DNA of 64,000 nucleotides, taken from positions 377,001 to 441,000 of the forward strand of contig NZ_JAALFG010000001.1 of the NCBI RefSeq assembly GCF_011058215.1. The letters run 5' to 3'. The stretch is from Devosia aurantiaca. GTDB taxonomy: Bacteria; Pseudomonadota; Alphaproteobacteria; Rhizobiales; Devosiaceae. A program made the translations under genes and the position numbers. The notes below the pieces were generated by a model, which saw nothing but the letters and a program-made list of their open reading frames with translations, had not been told where the DNA came from and did not search any database. Position 1 is the first letter of the stretch, and the number at the start of each line of letters is the position of its first letter. Of this stretch, positions 60,650 through 64,000 are shown in pieces.

Positions 60650-62317
60650 GCAAAGAACCCGTGCAGATACCAGGACGGGGAGAAGCAGCGCTATAAAAGC
60701 CTTGCCGGAATACCCAAAAACGCCGTCCGTCCTGATCCTCGACAACGTAGTAATCGCGCGTTGCATCATCGGGCAGGTAAAGCGGCAGGTCGGGAACATA
60801 GGGTGATGAAGAAGAGGGTGTCTCGCCTGGCTCCGGCATTGTGGAGGCTGGCAGTTCGATAAGTTTCAGCCGGTTGCCGCTGCGCCACCATTCTCCACCC
60901 AGCCGTTCGGGGCCTTCGCCTTTGACTAGGCGATAGTTTTCCCTGCGCCAGACCATGGCGGCCGGCAGGCCATCGGGCACTTCAGCAGTGATGACCACGC
61001 GTTCGGGCATCGGCAGCAGGCGCAAGGGTCGTCGAAAAGAAGGGGTATCGAGCGGCGTATCGATCTTTGCCAGTGCCGGAACCAGACGCACGGCCCGTTC
61101 CGGCAGGCGGCTGGCCACCAGTTCGGTTTTCAGCACCGCCATGGTGCCGAGACGGCTGGCCAGCCGGTCGTTGAGCCGGTCGATATCTTCAAGCCCGCTC
61201 TGGTCTGAAAAGGCGCCCACCTGAACGCCGTCCAGCCGTTCGAGGCTGCCGGCGGCAAGGCGGACCATGTCGATACCAAAACCGGGGTCGTACTCGGCTT
61301 CAAGCCGTTGCGCCCGATGGCGAAAGAGTTCGGCGATATGTTGAGGGTCACGGGTCACGCGCGCCGCATTGAGCGACAGCGTCATTACCTTGTGGTCGAC
61401 CCGATAAAGAAAAAGATGAAAGCCCTGAGCGCCGAGCCCTTCAGTTTCAAGATGAGTAGAAAGCTCGACGGCAAGGTCTCGCGTCACCAGCAAGACGTCG
61501 TCCAAAAGGCTGATCGGCTCGGCAAGGCGACGGTCGACATGGTGTTCGACCTCCGGCAGGCGCGGGCTCATGCGCTCTTCGATATCACCCAAAGCCTGGT
61601 CGAGCCTTACCAGCAAATGGGCGCCGAAGCGCACCTGAAGTTGCTTGCGCGGGCGCTGCCGCAGATGACCCACCAAGGTGAGGCCCATCTGGGTAAAGCT
61701 CGATATCTGAGTGTCCGCAAGACGCAAGGCTGCAACCGGAAGGGCATCCAGACTTGCCACGAGCGCATCGTCTTCCACCACCTGGCTGCGAGCAAAATGG
61801 CTGATGGCCCAGGCTGCGCCAATGGTAGACGCAACTGCGCCGCTGACTTGATAGCCCAGCTGCCGCAACCGGGTCAGCAAAAAGCGGAGCATTGCAGTTT
61901 CGCCCCCGAACAGATGATCGACACCGGTAATGTCGAGCACCAGATCGCCAAAGGCTTGCTGGTCGGTCATGACCGACACCAGCGGACTGGCATTGGAGTG
62001 CCAATCGGCAAAACCGGCAAAGCTGTTTCGAGAAGGCTGCGATCGATCTCGCGCACCTCCATATCGGGGATTATGGCACGAGCATCGGCCAGGTTTTGAC
62101 CGATGCGCAGACCTTCGCGGATAAGCGATTGATCGATGGCGGCAAGGCGCAATCCGCCCTTGATGTGCTCAAACAGCACCAAGGGCCTTTCGCGTAAGTT
62201 CGGCTCAACCCGCTTGAGATAATCGGTCGCCCAAAAGGGCAGGTGCAGAACGAGAAAACGGCGTCGCGGGGCGCCGGAAAGACGCATTTTGAGCGGAGGA
62301 GAAGACTGCCAAGCCAT
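60646..62317 (-). CDS. imuB: ImuB, Y-family polymerase-like SOS protein
   Basis: Restored length is 557 aa. A DinB-like fold (FLVLHLPFWATDYLKRV, LVLDITGVDHLFGGE) without the usual Y-family catalytic acids, so it is a clamp-binding adaptor in the ImuA-ImuB-DnaE2 mutasome. The C-terminal beta-clamp and protein-contact region follows, ending WYLHGFFA after correction. Breaks: one T missing at 62019-62021 (restores ETAFAGFADWHSNASPLVSV) and one base near 60670. The first ATG at 62317 overlaps imuA by about 110 bp; a start at 62287 (MRLSGAPRRRFLVLH) is also plausible. Confidence 0.9.
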
Positions 62318-63011
62318 TTTTCGTCCATTCCAGCGACCAATCCACCTGATTGCCGGCTATGCGTCCTTTCTCGAGCCGCAATTGCCAGCGCGATGCCCCC
62401 AAGCCTTTCCCGTCATATGCATTTCGACCGCTGCGATGGGGCGTCAACCGCCAGCGCAGATGACCGGCGCTGCTTTCACGCTGTTGCCCGTAGCGCAGCA
62501 GAAACAGCGATGCCTTGCTGGTACTGGCCCGAAGGCTGAGGCGTCGGCTGGCGGTAAAGTTGAGCATTTTAGGCTCACCCTTGACCTCGGCAACCACAGC
62601 CGCAACCGAGCGGCAGGCAATCATCTCCTCGGCAGCCCACAAAAACTCGGTCATGTCTGCAGTGCGGACGATAACCAGCCGAGCCGGATCAACCCCGAAC
62701 CAATCGAGACCTGGACCATAGGGAAGGCCGAATGCCTGGCCTTCCTGGGCCAGTTGCACATAAAAAATGCTGGGCCGGCGGGCATTCATCAGGGTCTTGG
62801 CTTGCGCCAGGGCAAAGCCCAGGCTTGCGCCGCCATCCCGAATTGCATCGGCAAAAACTTCCTGCACGAGGCCACCGGGCAGGACCGGGAAATTGGACGC
62901 TGCCGATCGCTCAAGCCGTTGCCGCGGCTCCAGCAAGGCCGGTTTTCGTTCAATATCAGCAATGGTATGCCGCAGCGCGGCAAGGCGCTGTTGTTGGCTT
63001 TGGGGCGACAT
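62205..63011 (-). CDS. imuA: ImuA, RecA-like SOS mutasome protein
   Basis: A 268-aa RecA-like protein without a clear Walker A, as usual for ImuA, showing the DGGASLGFALAQAKTLM and TADMTEFLWAAEEMIACRSV blocks. It is the first gene of the imuA-imuB-dnaE2 cassette and contributes to damage-induced mutagenesis. The tail after WQLRLEKGRIAGNQV overlaps imuB by about 110 bp. That is unusually long, so a frame error near the 3' end is possible. A LexA box lies 16 bp upstream of its ATG. Confidence 0.88.
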   Translation of the reverse strand: MSPQSQQQRLAALRHTIADIERKPALLEPRQRLERSAASNFPVLPGGLVQEVFADAIRDGGASLGFALAQAKTLMNARRPSIFYVQLAQEGQAFGLPYGPGLDWFGVDPARLVIVRTADMTEFLWAAEEMIACRSVAAVVAEVKGEPKMLNFTASRRLSLRASTSKASLFLLRYGQQRESSAGHLRWRLTPHRSGRNAYDGKGLGASRWQLRLEKGRIAGNQVDWSLEWTKNGLAVFSSAQNASFRRPATPFSRSAPALLGDRLSQAG

Positions 63012-63026
63012 GATAGACCGCTAAGT

Positions 63027-63041
63027 GAACAAAACAGGAAC
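63027..63041 (-). promoter_or_regulatory. LexA (SOS) box before imuA
   Basis: The minus strand reads GTTC-CTGTTTT-GTTC, a perfect match to the alphaproteobacterial LexA operator GTTC-N7-GTTC. It lies 16 bp upstream of the imuA start codon and should control imuA-imuB-dnaE2. A match this exact beside this cassette is very unlikely by chance. Confidence 0.93.
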
Positions 63042-63217
63042 ATGGTGACTCTGAATCCGGCAAGAGTCGAGTCCCTTTTGTGCGCTGATGCTGTGGGCGG
63101 GATGCATCGGGGCTATGCGCGAGGGATGGCGCTTAGGCGGAACTCATTGAGTCGGCACGACTTATGCTTAGGTTTTCCACCGTGCGATTTTCTTTTCCAA
63201 CCAATGGATCAAAACCC

Positions 63218-63673
63218 ATGTTCGAGGCCCTGACCCGCCTGTTTGGCCGCACCGAGGCGCCGGTGGATGTGGATGATCCCAAGCTTTCCGTGGCCGCGCT
63301 CCTGGTGCATCTGGCTGCCGTCGACGGCAGCATAGGCGAAGGCGAGCGGCGGGCGATCCGCACCGCGCTGATGGATCATTATGCGCTCGATGAAACCAGC
63401 GTCGACAAGCTGATCCGCGAAGCGGCGCGCCAGGATGCCGAGGCAGTGGATTTTTATAAATTCACCAGCGGCCTGACCCGGCTCGAGATGGAAGACCGCA
63501 TCGAGGTCATCCGCATGATGTGGACCGTGGTTTTTGCCGACAACAAGAACCACGAGCTCGAGGACAACATGGTCTGGCGCATTGCCGAGCTGATCGGGGT
63601 TTCGAGCCGCGACCGCACGATCCTGCGCAACCAGGTGCGGGGCGCGGCCGAGGAAACCGTCGAGGATCAGTAA
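63218..63673 (+). CDS. TerB-like helical protein
   Basis: A 151-aa all-helical protein of the TerB/DUF533-like class: LAAVDGSIGEGERRAIRTAL with a DG-x-I-x-x-xE metal-type loop, then VVFADNKNHELEDNMVWRIA, which repeats it (D-N-K/E-x-x-E). Such proteins bind divalent metal and are sometimes linked to tellurite resistance, but here no other ter genes are near, so the role is open. The start is ATG 63218 (MFEALTRLFG). It converges with a partial gene that overlaps its end by 7 bp. Confidence 0.85.
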   Translation: MFEALTRLFGRTEAPVDVDDPKLSVAALLVHLAAVDGSIGEGERRAIRTALMDHYALDETSVDKLIREAARQDAEAVDFYKFTSGLTRLEMEDRIEVIRMMWTVVFADNKNHELEDNMVWRIAELIGVSSRDRTILRNQVRGAAEETVEDQ

Positions 63674-64000
63674 GCCTCGAACCTGCCGATAGTCTCGACC
63701 TCGTCCGCCATGCATGAAAAATCGCCGGCCTTGTCAGCGGCTTGCCGCGCCAGTTCGTTGGCATCCTTGTTGGCCTTGGCGTCCACATAGGCGATGTGGC
63801 AGGTGTCGCCTTCCTTGAGCTGGGTCACCACCAGGACTTCGCCGCTATCGACGCCGGTATCGCTGTCGGCAGTGTGGTAACGCACGATCGTAGCGATCGG
63901 CAGCCAGCGGCCGGAAGCATTGGAGAGGCGCCATTCGAGCTTGGAGCCAAGGTGGTTGAACGGCGGAAGCGTCTGGCTTCCCGCATCGTTCGTGTCGACG
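63667..64000 (-). CDS. Hypothetical protein, 5' end outside window
   Basis: The last 111 codons of a gene entering from the right. The tail reads SKLEWRLSNASGRWLPIATI and VVTQLKEGDTCHIAYVDAKA, ending VETIGRFEAY. The DTCHIAYVDAKAN segment and a later cysteine suggest an exported DUF1176-like or lysozyme-inhibitor-like protein, but I cannot assign a family. Its end overlaps the TerB-like gene by 7 bp, tail to tail. The start and any signal peptide are not visible. Confidence 0.6.
   Translation of the reverse strand, partial: VDTNDAGSQTLPPFNHLGSKLEWRLSNASGRWLPIATIVRYHTADSDTGVDSGEVLVVTQLKEGDTCHIAYVDAKANKDANELARQAADKAGDFSCMADEVETIGRFEAY

Noticed and set aside
1..64000. CRISPR arrays or intact insertion sequences
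   Set aside because: I saw no evenly spaced direct repeats and no DDE or serine transposase gene in the window.

Overview
The window looks like chromosomal DNA from an alphaproteobacterium of the order Hyphomicrobiales (Rhizobiales), most likely a Devosia-type organism. The evidence is gene content and order: argC, leuD-ridA-leuB, ffh-rpsP, dapF-mtaB-ftsY-yciB, tsaD-gpsA, hemC-hemD-mic60-hemY, an SOS imuA-imuB-dnaE2 cassette with a GTTC-N7-GTTC LexA box, and generally high-GC coding. The genus is an inference from memory.

Region 1 (about 0.4-22.2 kb) is an integrated accessory island. Its left part has two overlapping tyrosine-recombinase genes and an excisionase/antitoxin-like gene. Its right edge has a third tyrosine recombinase next to a 17-bp sequence resembling the 3' end of a tRNA or tmRNA gene (candidate attR). 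Between them lie two multi-gene modules that look like defence systems. Module A (3.5-12.6 kb) has a leftward set: a TM0106-type RecB-like nuclease/UPF1-like helicase, a small DUF4357-like protein, and a 1,409-aa sacsin-type GHKL ATPase with a DUF3883 (NO VEIN C-terminal) domain. A WYL regulator is divergently transcribed, with a TGTCA-N5-TGACA palindrome between. Module B (13.4-19.8 kb) has a 1,647-aa protein joining a NERD nuclease-like domain, a pseudokinase, a Ser/Thr kinase and a UPF1-like SF1 helicase, followed 7 bp later by a 495-aa winged-helix protein I do not recognise. Module B resembles type I Mokosh (kinase-helicase plus a nuclease) and, in its first half, PglW, but matches neither.

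Region 2 (22.3-32.7 kb) is core genome: a YidB-family protein, a YeaQ/GlsB membrane protein, the osmoregulated periplasmic glucan operon (opgG-opgH-opgC), a FadR-type regulator, an M20 dipeptidase, DUF1304, deoD and argC.

Region 3 (32.8-46.0 kb) is bracketed by two inverted copies of a ~345-bp repeat. It carries leucine biosynthesis (leuD, leuB), protein targeting (ffh, ftsY), rpsP, two BioF2-type GNAT acyltransferases around a cupin/JmjC-like protein, dapF, mtaB and yciB.

Region 4 (46.1-64.0 kb) has an EVE-YciI-gpsA-tsaD cluster, the haem operon with mic60 and hemY, tRNA-Thr(CGT), a MAPEG protein, a FeeM-like N-acyl amino acid synthase, a GGDEF-EAL protein, the imuA-imuB-dnaE2 mutasome, a TerB-like protein and a partial hypothetical gene.

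An important caveat: about 20 single-base frame breaks occur, mostly missing bases in short G/C or A/T runs. They affect island genes and core genes alike (deoD, dnaE2, imuB, hemY, the M20 dipeptidase). Adding or removing the single base restores whole, family-length reading frames in every case tested, so I treat most as probable sequencing or assembly errors and annotate the restored genes, flagging each break.
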